From: Xenopus tropicalis
Taxonomy: Eukaryota > Chordata > Amphibia > Anura > Pipidae
Length of the DNA: 64,000 nucleotides
Assembly: GCF_000004195.4 (NCBI RefSeq)
Contig: NC_030681.2
Location: forward strand, 137,237,506 to 137,301,505
Direction of reading: 5' to 3'
Made by a program: the position numbers and the translations under genes. Below, piece by piece: positions 1-10,140 of the stretch (within the stretch, counting starts at the first letter, position 1; each line of letters opens with the position of its first letter). Under the pieces are notes generated by a model that was not told where the DNA came from, searched no databases, and saw only the letters and a list, made by a program, of their open reading frames with translations.

Positions 1-380
1 GTTCTGCACCCAATAAGGGGTAATTATATCTTAGTTGGGATCAAGTACAGGTACTGTTTTATTATTACAGAGAAAAGGGAAACATTTAACCATTAAATAA
101 ACCCAATAGGGCTGTTCTGCCCCCAATAAGGGGTAATTATATCTTAGTTGGGATCAAGTACAGGTACTGTTTTATTATTACAGAGAAAAGGGAATCATTT
201 AACCATTAAATAAACCCAATAGGGCTGTTCTGCCCCCAATAAGGGGTAATTATATCTTAGTTGGGATCAAGTACAGGTACTGTTTTATTATTACAGAGAA
301 AATTATTTTGAAAAGTGTGAATTATTTTATTAAAATTGAATTATGGGAGATGGGCTTCCAGATAACAGATCCCATACCAA
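1..380 (-). mobile_element. 113-bp-repeat MITE, partial, reverse orientation
   Basis: The same sequence restarts at positions 1, 114 and 227, so the period is 113 bp. The unit is the reverse complement of the one in the arrays at 17.6 kb and 23.9 kb. After the array (about 297) the sequence runs through an AT-rich arm and ends at 369-378 in a reverse copy of the terminal motif (GATCCCATACC), the outer end of this family. The other end lies outside the window. Non-autonomous, no coding capacity. Confidence 0.85.
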
Positions 381-572
381 ACGAAACAAAAAATATTCCC
401 CAATTCTTCTTCCTCAAGAAGAATGCAATGCGATTTTTGTGTTTCAGTGTTGATTCTCCAACTTTAAAACCACTAATTTAGATTGTAAGTTCTTCTGGAC
501 AGTCTAATACTCTTGTTTTATTCTGCAAACCGTGTTTATTTATTTATTAAGTCCTCTCCCTTGTTTGTTCTA

Positions 573-841
573 CAGGTTTGAAATCCCTGAAACCCATTAT
601 CCAGAAAGCTCTGAATTACAGGACACCCATCTCCCATAGACTCTATTTTAATAAAATAATACAAATTTTTAAAAAGATATTTCCTTCTTCTCTGTAATAA
701 TAAAACAGAAGTAATAATAAATACTTATTAGGAGCAAAAAATCATGTTGGATTTATTTAATCTTTAAATTATTTTTTAGCAGTATGGAGATCCAAATTAC
801 AGAAAGACTCCTTATCCGGGAAACAGAAGGTCCTATACCTG
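573..841 (+). mobile_element. Short MITE of the 113-bp-repeat family, without an amplified array
   Basis: A 269-bp element starts CAGGTTTGAAATCCC and ends GGTCCTATACCTG, with TA on each side (571-572 and 842-843), consistent with a TA target duplication. The arms match those of the large array-bearing elements (CCCATTATCCAGAAAGCTC near the 5' end, ATCCAAATTACAGAAAGAC near the 3' end). Between the arms there is only one degenerate unit (about 685-765). It is therefore a useful unamplified relative of the longer copies. Confidence 0.75.
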
Positions 842-1089
842 TAATGTTACTGCAAAGTCCTGTACTATATACAGTAAATAAATGGTAGGCGGTTTGCTGG
901 CCTTCAAGGGAACTTTACATTGAGGTCCCACTCTAAGCCATTATATGTAGACTGTGTAATGTAATATAATGGGTGTCATATAGAACTATGATGGAAATAA
1001 AAAAGGGTTGATAGAAACGGTCCATAGTAGCCAACATTGGTAGACTGCAGCCCACCAGTAGATCATCTAGCAAGTCAGTACATTCCGTA

Positions 1090-2031
1090 TTGTTACCGTA
1101 TACCAATGTGCTGTTACCGTATACCAACGTGCTGTTACCTATACCGATGTGCTGTTACCTATACCGATGTGCTGTTACCGTATACCAATGTGCTGTTACC
1201 GTATACCAATGCGCTGTTACCGTATACCAATGCGCTGTTACCGTATACCAATGTGCTGTTACCGTATACCAATGCGCTGTTACCGTGTACCAATGCGCTG
1301 TTACTGTATACCAATGCGCTGTTACTGTATACCAATGCGCTGTTACCGTGTACCAATGTGCTGTTACCGTGTACCAATGCGCTGTTACCGTATAGCAATG
1401 TGCTGTTACCGTGTACCAATGTGCTGTTACCGTGTACCAATGCGCTGTTACTGTATTTACTGTATACCAAAGCGCTGTTACTGTATAGCAATGTGCTGTT
1501 ACCGTATACCAATGCGCTGTTACTGTATTTACCGTATACCAATGCGTTGTTACTGTATTTACTGTATACCAACGCGCTGTTACTGTATAGCAATGTGCTG
1601 TTACCGTATAATAATGCGCTGTTACTGTATTTACTGTATACCAACGTGCTGTTACTGTATAGCAATGTGCTGTTACCGTGTACCAATGCGCTGTTACCGT
1701 ATAGCAATGTGCTGTTACCGTATACCAATGCGCTATTACTGTATTTACCGTATACCAATGCGCTGTTACTGTATAGCAATGTGCTGTTACCATATACCAA
1801 TGCGCTATTACTGTATTTACCGTATAGCAATGTGTTGTTACCGTATAGCAATGTGCTGTTACCGTATGCCAATGCGCTGTTACTGTATTTACCGTATACC
1901 AATGCGCTGTTACCGTATAGCAATGTGCTGTTACCGTATACCAATGCGCTGTTACTGTATTTACCGTATACCAACGCGCTGTTACCGTATACCAAAGCGC
2001 TGTTACTGTATTTACCGTATACCAATGTGAA
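1090..2031 (+). repeat. 21-bp minisatellite with 9-bp insertions, about 40-45 units
   Basis: Tandem units of the form CTGTTACCGTATACCAATGCG repeat across about 940 bp. Two variants are mixed, one with ACCAATGCG and one with AGCAATGTG, and a subset of units carries an extra CTGTATTTA (9 bp), giving 30-bp units. Since 21 and 9 are both multiples of three, long open frames appear on both strands, including one of 360 codons beginning at 1037. These frames are a by-product of the period. I do not call them genes: the residues are simple heptad repeats such as LLPYTNA with no recognisable domain. Confidence 0.95.
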
Positions 2032-2119
2032 TGCTTTGCTGGATCAGGGTGTTCCTGCTCTTAAGGCCCTGGAGGAGGATTTCACTACAGTAAAATGTAG
2101 GACGCTGATTGACAGCTAG

Positions 2120-3034
2120 ATGATTATGCTTCCATGAAGCAGATATTAGTGAAGAAATTCTGCCCGGGGCACTTGGCTAGGTGTCACACTCTACTTCCAA
2201 ATCCCCTAAATTACGCACTTAAATACTTAGTAAATTAGTGGTTACAACAAGCTGACAAGAGAGGAAGGTATAAATTAAGGTGACCAGATCATCCCTTTAA
2301 AGTGTAGGGAAGTCAGTTCAGCCCTGCAGTAAGCCCATGTTAGAGCTATCCTGTATAACGAGGCATGGCTGTCCCTCTGTAATGTGCTGATCTGCATAGA
2401 GCTCTGGCCCTTCCACTACACGGTAATTAAATAACGAGTAACCTAAAATAGACAATACTAACAGTTTTTAAAGAAACAGATGTCACACACACAAGTTGCA
2501 CGCCGATCAATATGAGTCACGCTTTCACAGATGGGAAGGAAAATGAAGTCACCTTAGTACGGCAGTTATGTTGCCACAAAGCCTTACAAAAGTGGAAGTA
2601 CAAATTGTGACAAGTTATTGGTTCAATATTTTACAATAAACCGATTCTTCAAACATTATGAAATGATATGTCCTGATGTATGTATTTCTCTCCTTTAGCT
2701 TTAACACTTGCGGAGCCATATGGGATATTTTATTAGTCTTATTAGTCTTACATCACAGCAGAGGTTAAACATAGGCATATTTGTTTGTGTATATTAAATA
2801 GCCATTAAATAACTTCATTTCTATGGCAATATGATTCATGTTAGAATGAAGTTATGAGCTCCTTGGAAAAATCTTCAGCTGCAGTTTAAGTTTCTTTTGG
2901 AACAGGCTTCATATTCTTTGCTGACGTACAGTAGATGATGGAAGGGATACAGAGAAGCTTTCAGAACAGGAGTCTAACAAGCAGCATATAGCTTTTGTTC
3001 AGCTACAACTCAGGGCTGTTGGATAAGATGGGAG
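2120..3034. other. Gene-free stretch, no recognised element
   Basis: No open frame of note, no tandem repeat and no inverted repeat that I could pair. The only local structure is a short TCTTATTAG duplication near 2735-2750. Confidence 0.5.
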
Positions 3035-3038
3035 TTGG

Positions 3039-3483
3039 GTTATTATTATTATTATTATTTATATAGCGCCATCAGTTTAAGCAGCACTTTACAGAATAAA
3101 GGGGTACAAAAGACAGAACAGTTAACGTGTACATATAAACAATTCACAAAAATGGGTTACAGTTACATTTGGAGAGGATCGGAGACACTAGGGGGAGGGC
3201 CCTGCTCGCAAGAGCTTACATTCTAAAAGGGAGGGCAGCTGAGACATAAGGTCAGGGTAACTAGCATGGCATTAGAGTTCATGTTGGTGTGTAAAGTGAC
3301 AGTAAGTGCGGGGTGGGAGGTGAGAACCAGTGGTTAGTGAGTGTTTGAGGGAAGATTAGGGGTGCTCAGTTCGTAATCCCATTTCTGAGGGTTTAGGTTA
3401 TAGGCTTGAATGAAAAGGTGAGTTTTAAGAGACCTTTTAAACGCTTGGAAACTCTGGCAGTGTCTAATGGGACGGGGAAGAGC
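3039..3483 (-). mobile_element. 3' end of a non-LTR retrotransposon (LINE), minus strand
   Basis: Read on the minus strand, a reverse-transcriptase C-terminal segment (about 3483-3334) is followed by an untranslated tail containing a TTGCGAGCAGGGCCCTC block and ending in GGCGCTATATAAATAATAATAATAA (the (TAA)n tail at 3042-3060 on the plus strand). The encoded segment includes ALPRPIRHCQSFQAFKRSLK followed by THLFIQAYNL, which fits the usual end of L2/CR1/Rex-type ORF2 proteins (LP..I....S...FK..LKTHLF). The 5' side is truncated and fused to MITE-like sequence from about 3484. Confidence 0.75.
3334..3483 (-). pseudogene. Reverse transcriptase C-terminal remnant
   Basis: About 50 codons on the minus strand carry the conserved C-terminal tail of a LINE ORF2 (SFQAFKRSLKTHLFIQAY). 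Family proteins are around 900-1000 residues, so only the last few percent is present. The open frame extends upstream to 3531 only because it reads into an adjoining MITE, so the N-terminal residues are not reverse transcriptase. Assignment to the L2, CR1 or Rex clade is not possible from so short a piece. Confidence 0.7.
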
Positions 3484-3576
3484 GACAGCGATGAAAAAGT
3501 CGCAAAAATACTGATCATTAGGAAAAAACACATTCGGACGCCTTCGGACCGTTCGTGGATTAGTAAATCTTCCCCC
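3484..3576. mobile_element. MITE fragment ending in TTCGTGGATTAGTAAATCTTCC
   Basis: Contains AAAAAGTCGCAAAAATAC and ends GTGGATTAGTAAATCTTCCC. The same terminal string and the same AAAAAGTCGC blocks recur at 34930-35226, so this is a second copy of one dispersed family. It abuts the truncated LINE at 3483. Confidence 0.6.
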
Positions 3577-4656
3577 AAGAGTTTGATGGGTGCAGCTTGG
3601 ATATTGGATTTATAAAAATAATAGGAGTCCAAAAAGTATGTTTTGCCCCAGATCTATCACAAATATTAGGTAAGAATTGAATTAGAAAGAAGAAGAAATA
3701 GTGCTGGGCAAGGGCCAAAAAGCCAACAGACTAGAAGTTCTTCAAATGTCATTTTAATTGGACTGGCATTTATATGTTTTGCCTGGTTTGTACCCTTTAG
3801 ATGAAGAACACAGCGACCCAGCATCAGCCAATAATTCTGTGTCTGACAGTGGCAATAGAATGATGAAGGGGCTTATCTCTCTGTCCCAGGATTGCCTACT
3901 GCAAATAAATGAAAACATAAGGATAGAGAAGCATTGATATTGCACTTATTGATATTGCCCATGGGTTTTGTGGAACTCATAATATTAAATATAGTATGTA
4001 GGGAAGTTCACAAGAAGTGGCCACTGGGAGCCAGGATCTTTCATTTGAAATCCAAGGGATCGTTTACAAAGTGAAGGGCAGGGTGCAAAGTGCAAAAACA
4101 AATTCCCAATGCGGTGCTAAGGGCAGAGTGCAGTCACTCTTTAAATGAGTACTGAAGGCATGCTTTTGCTCCCCTTAATGCTCTGGTACTTGCATCTGGG
4201 GTCATAGTAAATGAACCCTCCAGTGTAAGAGATGGTTTTCTGTTCCAGACAGGATAAAATATAGAATTATTATGTTATCTAATTTTACCTACATTGTTGT
4301 TTCTGCCATCCTAATCTTTCCTTGATTTGCATCCATAATATTCTCTTTACTATTCCTTCATCCTAAATGTTCATAAATTTGTCAGGAAAATATAATTACA
4401 CATCCCAAACCAATGTAAATACATAGCCAAAAATAGCACCATGATATGTAAGAATCGGGGAGACAACAACCCCCTTCTAACTAAAGTGCCAAACTATAAA
4501 GAGTGAACACTGGGATTTATAAATTTATAAGAAAATATGAAACAAATACATTTATTTCCAAGTACATAGTTGTATCTTCCAACATAAGGGCATTATAGCC
4601 CCCTCTGTGCCATATTATCACCAATCACTAATGCTAATCTAAAGCAGGGGACTAAA
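3577..4656. other. Gene-free stretch, no recognised element
   Basis: AT-rich single-copy-looking sequence. Only short open frames are present, with no domain signature. No repeat structure found. Confidence 0.45.
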
Positions 4657-5148
4657 CAGGGCTACCATCAGAGAACCAGGCAGGGCTCATGTCCTTTCAG
4701 TGGTCCAGCCAAAAAATGGGGCTCAAGCTGCATCAAAATGAGAGGGGTGTTGGGATACATCAGAGTGGAGTTTGGTCAGATGGTATAAGGGTATGGGATT
4801 AAGTGGATCAAGGGTGTGGCCATGCAAGAGTATGGACCCTACTATTCCTTATAGCAATCAGGGTACACAGATACCGCACATTAAAGGTCCTCTGGTCACC
4901 TGGAGCCTCTGGGATGTAAAGCAAGTAAAATTTTAATTGAAAAAAAATGCCCCTTGCTTGGCAACCCTCCTTATTTAATTGGTCACTCAACAATTGTGCC
5001 AACCACTGCCCACAAGTCGCCCAAAGTCCACCCACTACCACCAAGCCCAACCCTGTTTATTTCTCACAGATTTCTTTTCTTTTTTCAGCCCCCCTCTGCC
5101 ATGTGTCCCCTGACTTCAAACCCTTGTACCCCCCTAATGGTGGCCCTG
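4657..5148. mobile_element. Possible hAT-type element with CAGGGC termini
   Basis: The left end CAGGGCTACCATCAG and the reverse complement of the right end CAGGGCCACCATTAG match at 13 of 15 positions, giving terminal inverted repeats 492 bp apart. hAT elements typically begin CAGGG. The 8-bp flanks (GGACTAAA and CATGTAAT) do not match, so either the target duplication has decayed or the boundaries are wrong. The open frames within (for example 4947-5300) show no transposase motif. Confidence 0.4.
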
Positions 5149-7520
5149 CATGTAATACAAACATCATTTTCCCCAAAGCTTTTGAGGTAAGAGGCCCTAA
5201 ACAAGATAATCAAATAATGGGCCCAGTAACATCACATTTAGTAACTGTACTGCGGGATGCAAGTACAGAGTGTATTACTGTCCCCTTAAATGTAATCTGA
5301 ATCCTGTTTTGTACTTTCTCATTGGAAGTGACATGTCGATTAGGACAGTAATGTGACAAAGATGGGATCTGGGTTTTTTGGCTGCGGCAGTGAAATGAGC
5401 AGAGTCAAACTATTTTTAGTGAGAGGAAATTCCTGTGGCATGTGTGGGATTGATTTTGAAAATAAAATGCATTTAATACTAGAGGGAGCCATGTCTGGAG
5501 CTGCTAATATCTGCGGCATGACGTAACAAAAGCACATTGTTGAGTGGGGCATTAGTACATGGCATAAGCCTTCCGAACAGGAGATGGATTAAGGAGTTCC
5601 ATCATTGTGAGATTACTTGCGCAATAAACCGTGCAAATGTAAAATATCGACATTCATCCATATCTAGAAACACAACTGTTACATTGCCATAAGCATCTTA
5701 TTAGTATGGTGAGCTGAACGCCATTGCTTATCCAAGTTTTACTTAGGGTGCACCTTCAATGTGGTATAAATCACCAGGAGAAACTACATTTGGAACACCC
5801 CAAAACCTAAACCATACACATGGCTGATAAAAGCTACCATCTTATTCCCTCCATATTGAGTCAGTAACTTAACTGGCCAAAAATCGGGCAGATAGCTATT
5901 GGGCGTGTTTGAAAATCCTGTTGGTGGAACGCATCGGCACACAGTAGTCCATGCCCAACAGGTCTGTGTAGGCCCCACTGGATGTGGAAATATTGCCTCT
6001 TTTCCACACCCCCCATGTCCCTTTTAATAGGTATGCCCTTCCTTATTTTCAGTCAGTGCTGGACTACCAGTACCAGGCCCAGACTGGCAATCTACTGGTT
6101 CTGGCATATGCTGTAAGGTGCCATAGACAGTTTGTATTTATTGGGCTGGTGGGGGGCCTTTTAATCTCACTCCAGTACTTGCACAGCTCCTTGGCCACCT
6201 AGAGTCAAGGGCTACTGATAACATTGCAAAATCTCTATATTGTAATTTGCCACCCTTCCCCTTTAAACACATTGCTCAGAGCAGTGCATACTGCAGGTGC
6301 ATCCATATATGAAGCCCCCCTGATACTGGGCAGCGCAGCCATTTTTATTATGGTTCCCGCTTTAAGGACAAGGTTGGAAAGTCCACTTTTCTTTTCTTTT
6401 TTAAAAATGTATTTTATAGTCATTTTAATGCCAGCCTGAGGGTACAGTTTGTAGGCGCCATAACAACGCATTGCTATTGACCTCTGTTGACACCTACTTT
6501 AAAAGATCACTCCTTTCTGTTAAAAAGGCAATAAACAAACCGGCTGTGCTCTAGATTTTGTTGCACTGCAACTCCCAGCAAATCCAGGCGGCCAAAGTGT
6601 CCAACAACATCTGCTGTGCAGGCTGCCAAAAGCAAATCAACTAAAGAACAAAAGGGCACAGATCTGCAATCTTTATTATATTTAATGTCATTTTTTCAAT
6701 GTCAGTCTTGTCATGAAAAGTAAAATTACCTTACCACCTGCGCCCTTGTCTGGCTGTACCGGGCACCGTGTGACAAGGGTCTATTCTGTGCAGAGAAACA
6801 ATGGGTTAATTATGGCCGGTATCCCTGCCCGTATCTCTGTGTAAGCTGACGAAAAGACCAGTAGCAGCTGGCAGGAAATGGGTAAGGAAGCTGACCACAG
6901 ATAAACTGTACAATGCTGAAGACTTGCAGAAGATATAGTTTGGGACAGGAAGTCAGGCTGTCAGGCCACAGAGGTTTGCTGAATACATCTGCAGTGCTAT
7001 TGAAGAATGTGGCCCTCAGATAATGCTCAGGGACACAGCTGTCAGTTTGCGATGAAGTAACTCCGAGGAAGCTCAAGGCCCTCTGTGGTAATGATACGGA
7101 TGTTGCTGTTTGATAGGATAAAGCACAGCTTGTCATGGCCGCTGGATTAGCACATTCAGTGCCCTCTGATCGGCTTGTAAGCGCATAGGGAGCCACCAAT
7201 GTGGCCGGCAATGTAAGAAGCAGGTGTCTAAACCTTGGGCTCTAATCTAGCGGCCACACATCTCACCTGTAATCCTGCACCTGTGTCCTCACCTAGATTT
7301 ATTAGGCACGCCAGGCTTTATTTCAGTCGAAATGAGGGATAAGATTAGGGAAAAAACTTATAAAAAATTATTTATTGCACACTTAGAAGTATATGGAAAT
7401 ATAAAAGCAGACATACAGATAGAGAGAGGTCGGGGGAATATTTACCAGTACTGCATAATAGAAGGGTATACATGGAACATACAAATACTGACCAATACAG
7501 GATGTAGAGAGGGCACTGCT
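5149..7520. other. Gene-free stretch; one unexplained 133-codon open frame
   Basis: No transposon ends or tandem repeats recognised. The region 6780-7260 is less AT-rich than its surroundings and holds a 133-codon minus-strand open frame (7211-6810). Its product has no signal peptide, motif or domain I recognise, so it is most likely chance. Confidence 0.4.
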
Positions 7521-7557
7521 TGATAGATAGATAGATATTGATAGATACATAGATAGC

Positions 7558-7593
<36 letters not shown>

Positions 7594-7650
7594 AAAATAG
7601 ACAGATAGATGATTGATAGATAAATAGATAGATAGATGATAGATACAGTA
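7521..7650. repeat. (GATA)n microsatellite
   Basis: About 130 bp of GATA repeats with interruptions such as GATATTGATAGATACATAGATAGC and AAAAATAGACAGATAG. The minus-strand frame reading YLSIYLSI is a by-product. Confidence 0.95.
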
Positions 7651-9564
7651 GATTCAGCAGGGCATATTACCACCATAGTAATGCTACAAGAACAGGAGCC
7701 TTCAGGGTAATTTAATAAAAGGTGCAAAGTTTGCTCCAGAGAGCCCAGTATCAACAGGTACACTTGGACGTGAATCAGCAGTACAGGCACAACCGATACA
7801 ATAGTGCAGTAGTGCAAGACGTGTATTTGAACACAAGTACCTGTAATGGACAGCATCAACGGACTCAGTGTGTTTGCATCCATTTAGCAAGACTACACTT
7901 GTGGCCACATTCATAAATAACTCCTTTAGTCGCCTATAGCAAGCATTTATCAGGTAGAATTTAGCAGTCATCTGGAAATAAGGAAAACTTATGGCTTTCT
8001 GCACCTTGGCAAACTTTGTGCTTTTTCTTACATATGAAGCCCAGAGTGTTTTTATACAGGCCATGGAACTCCAAGGGGACTTCTAAAATCCTCATATTTT
8101 ACAAAAAAGGGTTACATTATATTTTATAATACACAAGTTTCAGAGAGTCATGTGACACAGATTACAGAAATTATAACTGATGACATCCCTAATCACTATT
8201 TATAAGGATATAATTTATAGGATATTCATTGCTCTTATGTCATAGGCAGGGCCTAGGGCGGCAGCTTTAGAGGTATATATATATATATAGCTTTAAATAA
8301 TCCTCCATCGACTGCTGGAAACTAACTTTAGTTATCAAGAAGTACTGCGGTTTTCAGAGAAAATGTTTAACCTACTGACCCAGCACCTCTTAGATTGCAT
8401 TGCCTTATCTCTGGTACTGCGCAGCAGTGAACTTACCTGGAAATGGTTGCGCAAGGGATAATATTGACTTTATGCAACCTTTGTGTGAAAGGAAATGCTC
8501 CTCTGATTAGTGTTTCCCAGTATCAGGCAACCAAGGGCCCTTTGTTACAGTGACCCACATCAGTGCCACCTATTTGGGCCAAAGCAACGGCTTCACAAAC
8601 CAACCCAATGGGCAAACAGGGAGTTCATGAAAGTTCTCTTGGTCATTAAACCATCACATATTCTCATTGGTTCACTGCCTAAACATTATTTCAAGATTCT
8701 GATCTTTTTTAAAGACCGGGGAGGAAACTGAGGGAAAGGCGGCCTGGTGTTGTGAATTGCAAGCATGTAGTAGAAACCACTGTTTAATAATATAAGCACA
8801 ATGACAGAGGGCAATGACCCAGGTTGAACACATTGTCCTGCTGACAGATCTGCTGGGGACTGTAATTCGTTTCTGTCACACGGTATTATGCCTTGAAAAA
8901 ATGTACAATGCTGCAGATTTTGGCGCAGTTGCCATTTGTGCCCGTGGAGAGGACAAAAAAATAAAATAATACAGCGAGTTCAGTGGGAGAAATGTAAAGC
9001 AATAAAGTGGTTGGCATCTGTCTGGGAAAGGGCTCTCGGAGTAAGCACACCCTGGGTGCCAGTCACCAGGATAATAATACTCTTCTTATAGGGCTGGCGA
9101 AAGGGGGTCTGCGTCTCTCCAGGCGGAATGTCACCGCTTCAAAGAGCAGCTGAAGGGCCCATTTCATTTCAGCAGATCAAATGCCCGAGCTTGGAGCGAT
9201 ATGGGGGTTTTAAAAACAGTTATGATAATTATAGCAAATGTGGGGAAAGAAAAGTTAACGGAACATTATTCATTGTTTGTTTGAATAGATGATTATACAC
9301 TGTGAACCGGGGAAATGGTGTTACATTTCACACAGACACATTCAAGCTAAAAAGTAACATATCTATCCCCGGCTGCAGTGGCACAGTGATAAAATTGTCA
9401 AACTGAAACTATGAGAAAGTGTAATATTACAGCAGAGTTTCCCCTTTTCTGGATATTTATAATATTGAAAAAGTATAACTGGCACCGGGCAGTGTTCAGT
9501 TACAAAATGGTGGACTTTACTGCCAAATTATCTGTATAATAATGGCCACCTCAGGGGGCAGTTT
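7651..9564. other. Gene-free stretch, no recognised element
   Basis: Mixed-composition sequence with short open frames only. A short (TA)n run lies at 8274-8289. Nothing else is supported. Confidence 0.4.
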
Positions 9565-10140
9565 TGGCAGATACAGTTGGCTCATTAGGTAGCTCTTCTG
9601 CTTTGGAGTGCTGGGCTTTGATTCCAGCTTTGGTACTATCTGCAAGGGGTTTGTATGTTGTCTGAGTTTGTATCCTTTGGGTACTCCTGTTTCCTATAGA
9701 ACATAAATGAAGAGGGGCACAGAAGATCACTCATCATGTAGAAAAGGTGGTCCAGGTACACCGGCCCGGACCCTCTACTTAGGCATCGGATTAAAAATAA
9801 GGGGCATCCAGGCACTTAAAGATTACACAAGGGCCGTGAAAGTCAGACTGAAAACCGTGGCCCTGCACGTTTCGTGCCCTCAGGAGTCCCTAACCATAAC
9901 TAAGCGCTCATAGGGGTACAAAATGCGTAGGGCTACTGGATATATCAATCCTTTAATGAATTATTCCTGTTTCCTTCCACACTCCAAAAACATATAGGTG
10001 GGTTAATTGATGCCTGATAAAATAACCGTAGTGTGTGCACTAGGACTGTAAGTTCCATTGGGGCAGAAAATAAGGTATAATCTCTGTAATATGCTGTGTA
10101 CAATGTGTCAGCTCTATTCAAATAACAGGTAACAATAATA
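9565..10140 (+). mobile_element. tRNA-derived SINE (V-SINE-like), split by an insertion
   Basis: The head (about 9565-9695) has a decayed RNA polymerase III box-B-like sequence, CTTTGATTCCAGC, followed by GGTACTATCTGCAAGG and TTTGTATGTTGTCTGAG. The rest resumes at 9976 with TCCACACTCCAAAAACATA, GGTGGGTTAATTG, GACTGTAAGTTCC and TTGGGGCAG. The same blocks occur in the same order in the copy at 16026-16505. A 269-bp element interrupts it at 9696-9964. No coding capacity. Confidence 0.75.
9696..9964 (-). mobile_element. Insertion inside the SINE, hammerhead-like core, 14-bp target duplication
   Basis: The host SINE sequence TACTCCTGTTTCCT (9682-9695) reappears as TATTCCTGTTTCCT (9962-9975) directly before the SINE resumes, so the intervening DNA is an insertion with a duplicated target of about 14 bp (one mismatch). 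On the minus strand it contains CCTGAGGGCACGAAACGTGC (about 9884-9865), which recalls the CTGA...GAAAC pieces of a hammerhead ribozyme but lacks a proper stem II. A degraded Penelope-like element is the best reading. Confidence 0.6.

Noticed and set aside
1037..2119. 360-codon plus-strand open frame and overlapping 288- and 212-codon minus-strand frames
   Set aside because: They exist only because the minisatellite period is a multiple of three; the products are simple heptads and several overlapping frames are open at once.
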